64,000 nt of DNA from Bacteroidetes bacterium ADurb.Bin174. GTDB lineage: Bacteria; Bacteroidota; Bacteroidia; Bacteroidales; Paludibacteraceae. Below are positions 54,818-63,367 of this stretch, piece after piece. Within the stretch, counting starts at the first letter, position 1. Every line of letters starts with the position of its first letter. The notes beneath the pieces were generated by a model. That model searched no databases. It saw only the letters and a list, made by a program, of their open reading frames with translations, and was not told where the DNA came from. The stretch is from assembly GCA_002070265.1 (NCBI GenBank), contig MWCX01000085.1, forward strand, positions 1 to 64,000, given 5' to 3'. A program made the position numbers and the translations under genes.

Positions 54818-55509
54818 GTTTTCTTCGCCCGAAGCATTTCTCTTTTACCTTTTGCACCGGGAATTCTTTCTACTGAAAATCCGGCTGTCTGCAATGCCCT
54901 GCGTACCGTCCCTTTGGCACAATAGGTAGTCAGTATGGCGTTGGGATTACAGCAATCATACAGCATTTGGAAACGCTCATTCGTCCACATTTCGGGTTGT
55001 TTCTCCGGCGAAAAAGCATCAAAGTAAACCAGGTCGTACGTTCCCGTCAAACGAAATGTGGTGAAATCTTCAAGTATTTTATACAGGTTAAAATTCTTTG
55101 TCAGTGAAATGTGTTTTTGCCACGGGGAGCTATGCAAAAGGTAAAATACATTCTTTTTATCTTTTGCAATGAGGTCGGGATAATTTAATGAAGCAGCAGA
55201 TTCCGAAGATAGCGGATAAAGTTCAATAGCTGTGTAAAACACTTTTTGTTGGGTTTTCTCGGTTTCAACCAGAGTCAAAAATGCATTCAAGCCTGTTCCG
55301 AAGCCGATTTCCAAAATATTCAATGAAGACTGCTTACACTGTCGCAAGCCTGCATCAATAAAGGTGTGTTCGGATTCCTGTATGGCACCGTGAATGGAAT
55401 GGTAGGTTTCGTGCAGTTCAGGATGCAATACGGAATGAGAACCGTCTTCAGTCAGAACAATTTGTTGAGGATTTAATTTCATGTAGTTGTAATTTGACTT
55501 TTTTGCCAT
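54814..55509 (-). CDS. mnmD: MnmD-type tRNA mnm5s2U34 methyltransferase
   Basis: 231 residues from ATG 55509 (55482 is also plausible). Family features are LTEDGSHSV near the start, the SAM-binding LEIGFGTGLNAFLT, and VYFDAFSPEKQPEMWT with TTYCAKGTVRRALQTAGF. It methylates nm5-type uridine-34 in tRNAs using SAM. The FAD-dependent MnmC1 half is absent, so it is a stand-alone MnmD. Confidence 0.93.
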   Translation of the reverse strand: MAKKSNYNYMKLNPQQIVLTEDGSHSVLHPELHETYHSIHGAIQESEHTFIDAGLRQCKQSSLNILEIGFGTGLNAFLTLVETEKTQQKVFYTAIELYPLSSESAASLNYPDLIAKDKKNVFYLLHSSPWQKHISLTKNFNLYKILEDFTTFRLTGTYDLVYFDAFSPEKQPEMWTNERFQMLYDCCNPNAILTTYCAKGTVRRALQTAGFSVERIPGAKGKREMLRAKKT

Positions 55510-55574
55510 ACGAAATTTTTGATGAACCATTTAAATCAGTTCATGTTGGTTTTATTATTTATCATTATTTTCAC

Positions 55575-55582
55575 TATATTTG
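55575..55582 (+). promoter_or_regulatory. -7 box of folK
   Basis: TATATTTG 21 bp before the ATG at 55604. It overlaps the in-frame start at 55580, which is therefore unlikely. Confidence 0.6.
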
Positions 55583-55603
55583 TACTTTAACACATTCAGC
55601 ATC

Positions 55604-56008
55604 ATGCAAACCTATCTCGGTCTCGGCAGCAATTTAGGCAAAAAAGAACACAATATCAATTTTGCCATTCAGCAAATAGCTGAGAAAGTAGGCAAAGTAA
55701 TACGCCGGTCTACTTATTACTATTCTGCTCCGGTGGGGTTTTCATCTGACAATCATTTTGTAAATGCGGTTATTTTGGTTGATACCCAACTTACTCCTTT
55801 AGATTTGCTGCATCAACTTCAAAGTATAGAAATGAAGATGGGCAGAACGGAAAAAACCAAAGAGGGAGTGTATGAGGACAGAATCATTGACATCGACATA
55901 TTGCTTTACGGCGACATGACCGTTGATTTGCCCGGACTAAAAATTCCTCACCCTCTGATGCATGAAAGGGATTTTGTGATGAATCCGCTTAGAGAAATAC
56001 AATACTGA
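55604..56008 (+). CDS. folK: 2-amino-4-hydroxy-6-hydroxymethyldihydropteridine diphosphokinase
   Basis: 134 residues. The HPPK hallmarks are LGLGSNLG at the N-terminus, NAVILVDT, KMGRTEK, and EDRIIDIDILLYGD followed by IPHPLMHERDFVMNPL. It transfers pyrophosphate from ATP in folate synthesis; folB lies 1.1 kb downstream. Confidence 0.95.
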   Translation: MQTYLGLGSNLGKKEHNINFAIQQIAEKVGKVIRRSTYYYSAPVGFSSDNHFVNAVILVDTQLTPLDLLHQLQSIEMKMGRTEKTKEGVYEDRIIDIDILLYGDMTVDLPGLKIPHPLMHERDFVMNPLREIQY

Positions 56009-56028
56009 CCGAAAAACTACAAACTGCA

Positions 56029-56107
56029 CATCATATTGATGATGGGGCTGTCTCAAAAGCAACGCAGCAGTTGGGCGTTTATGAGACACCGCCATCATAT
56101 TGATGAT
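56029..56107. mobile_element. 49-bp R2 element flanked by 15-bp direct repeats
   Basis: CATCATATTGATGAT is present at 56029-56043 and again at 56093-56107. Between them (56044-56092) lies an R2 element with imperfect inverted ends GGGGCTGTCTCAAAA / TTATGAGACACCGC. This looks like the insertion of a small non-autonomous element with target-site duplication. It provides the stop codon of the DUF2007 gene. Confidence 0.65.
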
Positions 56108-56324
56108 AATCACTCAGTACCTTCAGGGCTTTTTCATAATCTTTTTCAAAAACCATGACTACAACACTTTCACTAACGTCCTGAAGCATGGGTAATACCT
56201 GAGCACTTGTAGAGTCGTAAATGGAACTTGAAATGTTATGTTCAGTAAGCACTTGTTGATCCAGCCTTGCCTCATCAACCCGGTCGTAACTTTTAAGTTT
56301 TACAATTTTATCCTGCATAATCAT
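56079..56324 (-). CDS. DUF2007-domain protein with 3' end altered by a repeat element
   Basis: 81 residues of the DUF2007 type (putative signal-transducing protein): KLKSYDRVDEARLDQQVLTEHNI, then VVVMVFEKDYEKALKVLSDYHQ. The last residues GGVS and the TAA stop are encoded by the repeat element. Without it the frame would continue for about 26 codons antisense to the folK 3' end. The domain itself is nearly full length, so function may be retained. Start at 56324 or 56318. Confidence 0.75.
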   Translation of the reverse strand: MIMQDKIVKLKSYDRVDEARLDQQVLTEHNISSSIYDSTSAQVLPMLQDVSESVVVMVFEKDYEKALKVLSDYHQYDGGVS

Positions 56325-56429
56325 AGTGTATTTGATGGAATATTTAAACCTAAAAATCTATTATAACAACACAAAGATAAAAATGTTTACGGAAAAACCA
56401 TTCATTCAGATAAGCTCGATTATTTTTTT

Positions 56430-56437
56430 TAATTTTG
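56430..56437 (+). promoter_or_regulatory. Putative -7 box of the exonuclease/folB unit
   Basis: TAATTTTG (TAnnTTTG) 45 bp upstream of the ATG at 56483. No clear -33 element. Confidence 0.45.
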
Positions 56438-56482
56438 CAGGTCACTGATATATAACATCAGTTTGATTAGATTTTGGACGAT

Positions 56483-57127
56483 ATGACATACATAAACAAA
56501 GGCACGATTAGTAAGGAAGAAGTAAATAAACTGCCTCTTGTCTTTTTTGAAGGGGAAATAATTATCGTTGATACGGAAAAGAAAGCGAAAAAAGCAATCA
56601 AAATACTGCGCAAACAAAAGATTGTAGGCATTGACACAGAAACCAAGCCCTCATTCAGAAAGGGACAAATTAATAAAGTTGCATTATTACAAATAACCAC
56701 TGCGGACCAATGTTTTTTATTCAGATTGAACAAAATTGACTTCCCTAAATCTTTGGCAAAATTTTTATCTCGCAAATCAACTCGAAAAATTGGCTTGGCT
56801 TTGAGAGATGATTTTATCGGTCTCAATAAACATTATAACTTTAAGCCTGAAAACATCATTGATTTACAGAAAATCGTCAACGATTACGGTATTTTAGAGC
56901 AGGGTCTTCAAAAAATATTTGCCATTGTTTTCAATCAAAAAATATCGAAAAGTCAGCGCCTTTCCAACTGGGAGAGTGAAGAACTGACCGAGCATCAACA
57001 GTTGTATGCTGCTACTGATGCCTGGGCAGCATTGATGATTTACAATCAGTTGATGAAAAGAGAGAAATTAAGCAAAGAAGAAATTGAAGGATTGAAGCAA
57101 CAAAACAATGGGAACAATAATTCTTGA
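56483..57127 (+). CDS. 3'-5' exonuclease domain protein (DEDDy, RNase D/WRN-like)
   Basis: 214 residues from ATG 56483. DEDD motifs are visible: VGIDTET (D51 and E53), an ALRDDF-type ExoII segment near 106-112, and YAATDAW (Y175, D179), i.e. the DEDDy class. It probably trims RNA or DNA 3' ends. There is no HRDC domain, unlike classical RNase D. It overlaps the folB start by 20 bp, so the two are translationally coupled. Confidence 0.88.
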   Translation: MTYINKGTISKEEVNKLPLVFFEGEIIIVDTEKKAKKAIKILRKQKIVGIDTETKPSFRKGQINKVALLQITTADQCFLFRLNKIDFPKSLAKFLSRKSTRKIGLALRDDFIGLNKHYNFKPENIIDLQKIVNDYGILEQGLQKIFAIVFNQKISKSQRLSNWESEELTEHQQLYAATDAWAALMIYNQLMKREKLSKEEIEGLKQQNNGNNNS

Positions 57128-57464
57128 AAACATGAAGTTTCATGCCTATCACGGGGTGTTGGTGCATGAAAAAGAAGCAGGCAATACTTTCCTGGTAACC
57201 GTTATCATGGAACTTGATACGAAAAAAGCCGGCACAACCGACCGACTTGAAGACACTTTGAACTATCAATCGGTTTATGATGCAATTGGAAAGGAAATGA
57301 GTATTCCTTCCGAATTGATAGAACATGCGGCACACAGGATTATGGATAGGTTGATGCAAGATTTTTCTCAGATTCAGGCAATATCATTGACATTATCAAA
57401 ATTAAACCCTCCGCTGGGAGGGGATGTCGAAAAAGTGTCGATTGAGTTACACAGCGCAAGGTAA
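57108..57464 (+). CDS. folB: Dihydroneopterin aldolase
   Basis: 118 residues. MKFHAYHGVLVHEKEAGNTF contains the active-site Tyr/Glu region, and LPN-like NYQSVYDAIGKEM plus LSKLNPPLGG(D)VEKVSIEL complete the fold. It converts dihydroneopterin to the HPPK substrate, one step before folK. The gene overlaps the exonuclease gene. Confidence 0.93.
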   Translation: MGTIILENMKFHAYHGVLVHEKEAGNTFLVTVIMELDTKKAGTTDRLEDTLNYQSVYDAIGKEMSIPSELIEHAAHRIMDRLMQDFSQIQAISLTLSKLNPPLGGDVEKVSIELHSAR

Positions 57465-57490
57465 CACTGTTTATTCTCGATTTTTTTTAC

Positions 57491-57498
57491 TAATTTTG
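57491..57498 (+). promoter_or_regulatory. Putative -7 box of lepA
   Basis: TAATTTTG (TAnnTTTG) 27 bp before the lepA ATG; a T-rich GTTTATT lies about 18 bp further up. Confidence 0.5.
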
Positions 57499-57525
57499 CA
57501 CCCTAAAATTTGTAGCGTCATTTGA

Positions 57526-59313
57526 ATGAACAAAATTAGAAATTTTTGCATCATTGCTCATATCGATCATGGGAAAAGCACTTTAGCGGACAGGTTGTTG
57601 GAATACACGAACACAGTGTCGGAAAAGGACTTACAGACTCAGGTGTTGGACAACATGGATTTGGAAAGAGAGAGGGGTATTACGATTAAGAGCCATGCCA
57701 TCCAAATGTATTACAAATCGGGAGAAGAAACCTATACGCTCAACCTGATAGACACTCCGGGGCATGTTGATTTTTCTTATGAAGTTTCGCGGTCTATAGC
57801 TGCTTGCGAAGGGGCATTGCTTATTGTAGATGCTACGCAAGGCATACAGGCACAAACCATTTCCAACTTATACATGGCCATTGAGCATGATTTGGAAATC
57901 ATTCCGGTCATGAACAAAATGGATATGGACTCTGCAATGCCGGAAGAAGTAGAAGATCAGATTGTTGACCTATTGGGATGTAAAAGAGAAGAAATCATTC
58001 GGGCAAGTGGCAGAACCGGTCTTGGCATTGAGGAAATCCTTCAAGCCATCATCAACAGGATACCTGCACCGGTCGGCGATCCTGATGCGCCTTTGCAATG
58101 TTTGATCTTCGATTCTGTTTTCAACTCTTTCAGGGGGATCATCGCCTATTTCAAAATCACGAATGGCACCATCAACAAAGGTGATTTGGTGAAATTTGTG
58201 GCGACCGGTAAAGAGTACGATGCTGATGAGATAGGGATTTTACAAATAGATATGGTGCCCACCCAAACGTTAAGTGCCGGGAATGTAGGCTATATTATTT
58301 CCGGTATTAAAAGCTCAAAAGAGGTGAAGGTCGGGGATACCATCACACATGTCAAACGTCCTTGTGGAAAAGCCATTTCAGGTTTTGAAGAAGTAAAACC
58401 CATGGTTTTTGCCGGTGTTTATCCTGTGGATGCCGAAGATTTTGAGGATTTGCGTGCCTCTATCGAAAAATTACAACTCAATGATGCCTCTTTAACTTTC
58501 GAGCCGGAATCTTCAGTAGCCCTTGGATTTGGATTTAGGTGCGGCTTCTTGGGCATGCTTCACATGGAAATCGTTCAAGAGCGATTGGATCGTGAGTTTG
58601 ACATGAACGTAATCACTACCGTACCCAATGTTTCTTATAATGTTTATACAAAAAAAGGAGAATTGATTGAAGTCCATAATCCATCGGGCTTACCTGACAT
58701 AATGCTTATTGACAGGATAGAAGAACCTTATATCCGTGCTTCCATCATTACACGCACGGAACACATTGGCCAAATCATGACGCTTTGCCTCGAAAAGCGT
58801 GGGGAGTTAATCAAGCAAGATTATATATCCGGAAATAGGATGGAACTTATTTTCGATTTGCCTTTGGGGGAGATAGTGTTTGACTTCTACGATCGCTTGA
58901 AAAGCGTTTCCAAAGGATATGCTTCTTTTGATTATCACCCGCATGATTATCGACCTTCCAAATTGATAAAATTGGATATCCTTCTTAACGGTGAGTCGGT
59001 AGATGCTTTATCTTCACTTACCCACTTTGACAATGCCGTATCTTTGGGACGCCGCATGTGCGAGAGGCTCAAAGAGCTGATACCCCGCCATCAATTTGAT
59101 ATTCCTATTCAGGCGGCCATAGGCGCTAAAATCATCGCCCGTGAAACCATCAAAGCTGTACGTAAAGACGTGACTGCCAAGTGTTACGGTGGAGATATCA
59201 GTCGTAAGAGGAAATTGTTGGAAAAACAGAAAAAGGGCAAAAAACGCATGAAACAAATCGGCTCTGTGGAAGTTCCACAAAAAGCTTTTCTGGCTGTTTT
59301 AAAATTGGATTAA
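57526..59313 (+). CDS. lepA: Elongation factor 4 (LepA)
   Basis: 595 residues, the normal family length. G1 is [14 protein letters not shown], switch I is [11 protein letters not shown]3 is [12 protein letters not shown] and G4 is NKMD. The C-terminal LepA domain has [22 protein letters not shown]. It is a ribosome-binding translational GTPase. Alone in its unit. Confidence 0.98.
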   Translation: MNKIRNFCIIAHIDHGKSTLADRLLEYTNTVSEKDLQTQVLDNMDLERERGITIKSHAIQMYYKSGEETYTLNLIDTPGHVDFSYEVSRSIAACEGALLIVDATQGIQAQTISNLYMAIEHDLEIIPVMNKMDMDSAMPEEVEDQIVDLLGCKREEIIRASGRTGLGIEEILQAIINRIPAPVGDPDAPLQCLIFDSVFNSFRGIIAYFKITNGTINKGDLVKFVATGKEYDADEIGILQIDMVPTQTLSAGNVGYIISGIKSSKEVKVGDTITHVKRPCGKAISGFEEVKPMVFAGVYPVDAEDFEDLRASIEKLQLNDASLTFEPESSVALGFGFRCGFLGMLHMEIVQERLDREFDMNVITTVPNVSYNVYTKKGELIEVHNPSGLPDIMLIDRIEEPYIRASIITRTEHIGQIMTLCLEKRGELIKQDYISGNRMELIFDLPLGEIVFDFYDRLKSVSKGYASFDYHPHDYRPSKLIKLDILLNGESVDALSSLTHFDNAVSLGRRMCERLKELIPRHQFDIPIQAAIGAKIIARETIKAVRKDVTAKCYGGDISRKRKLLEKQKKGKKRMKQIGSVEVPQKAFLAVLKLD

Positions 59314-59350
59314 CTTCATTTGCCAATCAAACACTTACGAAAACTATAAA

Positions 59351-60088
59351 TTATTGGCTGTAATTGGCTATAAAATTCTCAGCCTCATCTAATGCATTGA
59401 GTTTTCCAACATCAATCATCTGAAAATCCTCAGGCACCAAGCCGTGTACTTTGTGTGTTTTTGAGATGGATAAATAAAAATCAATAATAGGAAAACGCTC
59501 ACTGCAGTTCTCCATCAATTGGAATATTTCAGGGGAAACTACCTGAATGCCGGCGAAGGCAAGTTTGTGATAGTTTTCAGGATGGGTAAACCCGGCAGGG
59601 CGAAGCTCACCGGTTGTTTTATTGAGCCAGCCTTTTAAATAATATTGTTCATTAAATAGTAAATAACGGCTGGTTTCACGTGTACTAACCACCAAAGTTG
59701 CCAGTGATTTATTGTTTAAATGTTGTTGGTATAAAGCCGACAAATCTATATTGGATAATATATCTACATTGTGTATCAAGAAAGGTTTGCCGTCATTGAA
59801 AAAGTGAACAGCTTTTTTCAGTCCTCCGCCAGTCTCCAACAATTGATTGCGCTCATCCGAGAATTCAATGCATATTTCAAAGTTGTTTTGTGAATGCACA
59901 TATTCCATGATCTGATCGGCGAAATGATGCACATTGATGATGATTTCATCTGAACCCGCACGCTTCAATTTTTCGACTACATGAGCCAGCAAGGGTTTAC
60001 CTGCAACGGGAACCAAGGCTTTAGGCATGGTGTCGGTCAGTGGCTTTAGCCTTGAACCAAGACCTGCCGCAAATATCATGGATTTCAT
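59351..60088 (-). CDS. Sugar nucleotidyltransferase, MurU-like
   Basis: 245 residues. The NTP-transferase signature is MIFAAGLGSRLKPLTDTMPKAL, followed by LETGGGLKKA and HNVDILSN. It is similar to MurU/HddC-type enzymes that activate sugar-1-phosphates. The start overlaps the stop of the upstream kinase fusion by 4 bp (ATGA), an arrangement shared with amgK-murU. By that analogy it would make UDP-MurNAc from MurNAc-1-P in wall recycling; other substrates are not excluded. Confidence 0.85.
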   Translation of the reverse strand: MKSMIFAAGLGSRLKPLTDTMPKALVPVAGKPLLAHVVEKLKRAGSDEIIINVHHFADQIMEYVHSQNNFEICIEFSDERNQLLETGGGLKKAVHFFNDGKPFLIHNVDILSNIDLSALYQQHLNNKSLATLVVSTRETSRYLLFNEQYYLKGWLNKTTGELRPAGFTHPENYHKLAFAGIQVVSPEIFQLMENCSERFPIIDFYLSISKTHKVHGLVPEDFQMIDVGKLNALDEAENFIANYSQ

Positions 60089-61506
60089 ACGGAAAATACA
60101 GTTTCAATATTTTGTTCCCTGTGCACCAATTGCACCTCTACATCAAACAATTGACGGATGCGCTCTGCCATTTTTTGAGCAGCATATACCGAGCGGTGGC
60201 GACCACCTGTACACCCGAAGCAAACCATCAGGTGTATGAATTTACGTTCTTTATAACGTTTCACGGAAGCATCCACCATGGCATAGGCTTGTTCTAATAA
60301 AGTAAGAATTTCTCCGTCTTGTTCTAAAAAATCAATGACAGGCTGATCCAAGCCGGTCAGTTGGGCATAGCGTTCATATTTTCCGGGATTATTTACTGCC
60401 CTACAATCGAATACAAAACCGCCTCCATTACCGGAGTCATCATTGGGAATACCTTTTTTATAGGAGAAACTAATTACTTTTACTACCAAAGGCTTTTGCA
60501 CCAACAAATCCTGGAAATCCTTCAAATCACACATGCGTTGCAGCACATCAATCAAATAAGGATATCCTTTTAAGTCACTTTTCAATATAACTTTCAAATT
60601 AGCCAAAGCATAGGGAATACTTTGTAAGAAATGTGGTTTCTTCTCAAAATAACCTCTGAAACCATAAGCACCCAGGACTTGCAATATCCTGAACAATACG
60701 AAATGTTTCAGGTTGTGGTGAAATTCCTCTTGATTCACCGGTTGTAATTTTTTCAGTGCATCTATATAATCATCAAGCAATTCCATGCGTAATTCATCAC
60801 TGAAATTGGCTTTAGCTTGCCATAAAAATGAAGCTATATCATAGTGTAATGGTCCGCGCCGTCCCCCTTGAAAATCTATAAAATAGGGTTGTTCCTCTTT
60901 AATCATTACATTGCGTGTTTGAAAATCCCTATACATAAAGGTGTTGGCAGGAACGCTCATCAAAACTTTCGTGAAATGTTGAAAATCATCTTCTAATTTG
61001 TTTTCTTGAAAATCTAAGCCGGTAGCTTTCAAAAAACAATATTTAAAATAATTCAAATCCCATAAGATAGTTCGTTCATTAAAATCAGGATGCGGATAAC
61101 AGACAGAGAAGTCAAAACCCTCAGCACCTTTTACCTGGAAAGAAGGCAACAACTGCAAAGTTTTACGCAGCATCTTCTTTTCTTCAACTGAAAATACTCC
61201 GGTTTTTCTACCTTGAGCAATGAAGTCAAAAAGCGTGGTGTTGCCCAAATCTTCCTGAAGATAATATTGTCCATCATCCGACTGTGCCAATACTCGGGGG
61301 ACAGGTAATGATTTATTAACGAAATGTTGAGCCATCGTAATAAATGCTTTGTTCTCTTCAACGGATGTGCCTTTCACACCTATCAGAACCTCATGTTCAT
61401 TTTCAAGTCTGAAATACTTACGTTTAGACCCTGAAGCTGCGAATTCAGTAATTTGATTGGGTTTATGACCGGTGTATTGAAAAAAAAGATTTTCTAATTC
61501 GTTCAT
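60085..61506 (-). CDS. APH-type sugar kinase (AmgK-like) fused to a RapZ C-terminal domain
   Basis: 473 residues with two domains. The kinase (about 1-325) has MYRDFQTRNVM (D194, N199 catalytic loop) and IDFQGG (D211 metal ligand), like AmgK/aminoglycoside phosphotransferases. The RapZ C-terminal domain (about 340-470) has VISFSYKKGIP, VFDCRAVNNPG and GCTGGRHRSV (431-440). RapZ-C is the glucosamine-6-phosphate-sensing and RNA-adaptor half of RapZ in enterobacteria. Joined to a presumed MurNAc kinase and followed by a MurU-like gene, it hints at amino-sugar-sensing control of wall recycling. Function is inferred from domains and context. Confidence 0.88.
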   Translation of the reverse strand: MNELENLFFQYTGHKPNQITEFAASGSKRKYFRLENEHEVLIGVKGTSVEENKAFITMAQHFVNKSLPVPRVLAQSDDGQYYLQEDLGNTTLFDFIAQGRKTGVFSVEEKKMLRKTLQLLPSFQVKGAEGFDFSVCYPHPDFNERTILWDLNYFKYCFLKATGLDFQENKLEDDFQHFTKVLMSVPANTFMYRDFQTRNVMIKEEQPYFIDFQGGRRGPLHYDIASFLWQAKANFSDELRMELLDDYIDALKKLQPVNQEEFHHNLKHFVLFRILQVLGAYGFRGYFEKKPHFLQSIPYALANLKVILKSDLKGYPYLIDVLQRMCDLKDFQDLLVQKPLVVKVISFSYKKGIPNDDSGNGGGFVFDCRAVNNPGKYERYAQLTGLDQPVIDFLEQDGEILTLLEQAYAMVDASVKRYKERKFIHLMVCFGCTGGRHRSVYAAQKMAERIRQLFDVEVQLVHREQNIETVFSV

Positions 61507-61572
61507 GGGAATTGTTAAAAAGGTTCCATTAAATGATTTGTATTGTGCAAAACTACAAAAATAAATTGTGTT

Positions 61573-62094
61573 TCAATACAACACAAAACCCAGCACACCT
61601 GCCCCTACAATAATGAGTATGGGATGTACTTTCAGTATCAAAGAAGAAATAAAGGCAAGGCCGAATAAGAGATAACTTTTATAATCAATGAAGTTTTCGT
61701 TGTTCATCAACAAGATAGCTGCGGCGGCTATCATTCCCACCACCATGGGACGCAGCCCATTGAGTGCATATTGCAGGTATTTGTTTTTTTGCATCACAAA
61801 GAAAAATCGGGTGAGGGTAATCATGATGATGAAAGAGGGTAGGGTAATGGCAAAAGTTGCAATCATGGCTCCCCAGATATTGCCGGATGCTACATAACCT
61901 ACATAAGTAGCGGAGTTGATGCCAATCGGACCGGGCGTCATTTGAGAGATGGCAATAATGTCGGTCAGTTCGGCAGGCGTCATCCAACCGTAAGTGACTA
62001 TTTCATGCTGAATTAAGGTAATAATGGCATATCCGCCTCCAAAAGCGAACATGCCAATTTTGAAAAATGATATGAATAGCTGGAGATAGATCAT
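61573..62094 (-). CDS. Half-size chromate transporter (CHR family)
   Basis: 173 residues, one CHR domain. FKIGMFAFGGGYAIITLIQHEIV, TDIIAISQMTPGPIGINSATYVGY and several hydrophobic segments are typical. Short-chain CHR proteins usually work as pairs of adjacent homologous genes; no second half is visible here. Transport of chromate or another oxyanion is family knowledge only. It lies 9 bp from the upstream gene and could be co-transcribed with it. Confidence 0.88.
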   Translation of the reverse strand: MIYLQLFISFFKIGMFAFGGGYAIITLIQHEIVTYGWMTPAELTDIIAISQMTPGPIGINSATYVGYVASGNIWGAMIATFAITLPSFIIMITLTRFFFVMQKNKYLQYALNGLRPMVVGMIAAAAILLMNNENFIDYKSYLLFGLAFISSLILKVHPILIIVGAGVLGFVLY

Positions 62095-62103
62095 TTAAAG
62101 TGA

Positions 62104-63306
62104 TTATAGTTCCAAATCTATGTCATGCAATTCAACCCAGGGCAATCCCTGAATATTCAATTGTTTCATAAAAGGATCGGGATCAAATTCTTCTACATTG
62201 AAAACGCCGGGTTTGCGCCATTTCCCTTTGAAGAACATCATAGCACCTATCATGGCAGGAACGCCTGTGGTATAGCTGACACCCTGTGCGCCGGTTTCCT
62301 TGTAAGCCGCTTCATGGCTGCAATTATTATAAACATAATAAGTTCTTTCTTTGCCGTCTTTGATGCCGCGAATGCGACAACCGATGGAAGTCTGACCCGT
62401 ATAATTTTCTCCCAATTCTCCGGGGTCGGGTAATACCGCTTTCAGGAACTGAATAGGAACGATTTTGCATCCATTATAATCTATCTCATCAATACGTGCC
62501 ATGCCGATGTTTTGTATCACCCGTAGGTGGGTTAAGTATTCCTGACCGAAAGTCATCCAAAAACGCGCCCGTTTCAAAGTTGGAAAGTTTTTTACCAAAG
62601 ATTCCAATTCTTCATGATAGATAAGGTAAGACTCTTTGGATCCGATTTCAGGATAAGTCAGGGGTTTATGAATTTCATGCGGTTCAGTGATCACCCATTT
62701 GCCATTTTCCCAATACTTACCTTTTTGGGTAACTTCCCGGATATTGATTTCAGGATTGAAATTGGTAGCAAAAGCTTTTCCGTGGTCGCCGGCATTACAA
62801 TCCACAATATCCAGATAATGCAATTCATCAAAATGATGCTTGGCAGCATAGGCGGTAAATACACTGGTCACGCCCGGATCGAATCCGCAGCCGAGAATGG
62901 CAGTCAGACCGGCTTTTTTGAACCTGTCCTGATAAGCCCATTGCCAGCTATATTCAAATTTTGCTTCATCCTTAGGTTCGTAGTTGGCGGTATCCAAATA
63001 ACTGACACCTGCTTCCAAACAAGCATCCATGATGGTTAAATCCTGATAAGGCAAAGCTACGTTAATTACCAGTTCAGGTTTGAACTCTTTGAATAATGCT
63101 ACCAATTCCGGTACATTGTCCGCATCTACCTTAGCGGTTTTAATATTAACTCCGGTCCGTTTCTTTACATCGGAAGCTATCGCATCGCATTTGGATTTGG
63201 TGCGACTTGCCAACATAATCTCAGTAAACACATCGGCATTTTGAGCCACTTTGTGCGCCACTACGGTACCAACACCACCTGCGCCAATAATTAATACTTT
63301 TCCCAT
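62104..63306 (-). CDS. Saccharopine dehydrogenase family, carboxynorspermidine-synthase-like
   Basis: 400 residues from ATG 63306 (MGKVLIIGAGGVGTVVAHKV), preferred to the longer frame at 63360 because the Rossmann motif then sits at residues 4-12. Segments LPYQDLTIMDACLEAGVSYLDTANYEP and GCGFDPGVTSVFTAYA are characteristic of carboxynorspermidine dehydrogenase (polyamine synthesis). Lysine-pathway saccharopine reductase is less likely. Neighbouring polyamine genes are not seen. Confidence 0.88.
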   Translation of the reverse strand: MGKVLIIGAGGVGTVVAHKVAQNADVFTEIMLASRTKSKCDAIASDVKKRTGVNIKTAKVDADNVPELVALFKEFKPELVINVALPYQDLTIMDACLEAGVSYLDTANYEPKDEAKFEYSWQWAYQDRFKKAGLTAILGCGFDPGVTSVFTAYAAKHHFDELHYLDIVDCNAGDHGKAFATNFNPEINIREVTQKGKYWENGKWVITEPHEIHKPLTYPEIGSKESYLIYHEELESLVKNFPTLKRARFWMTFGQEYLTHLRVIQNIGMARIDEIDYNGCKIVPIQFLKAVLPDPGELGENYTGQTSIGCRIRGIKDGKERTYYVYNNCSHEAAYKETGAQGVSYTTGVPAMIGAMMFFKGKWRKPGVFNVEEFDPDPFMKQLNIQGLPWVELHDIDLEL

Positions 63307-63367
63307 TGTCTTAAAAAATAAAATTCTATGCAAATTTAATGGTTTTATAGCAAACAACACAATTTAA

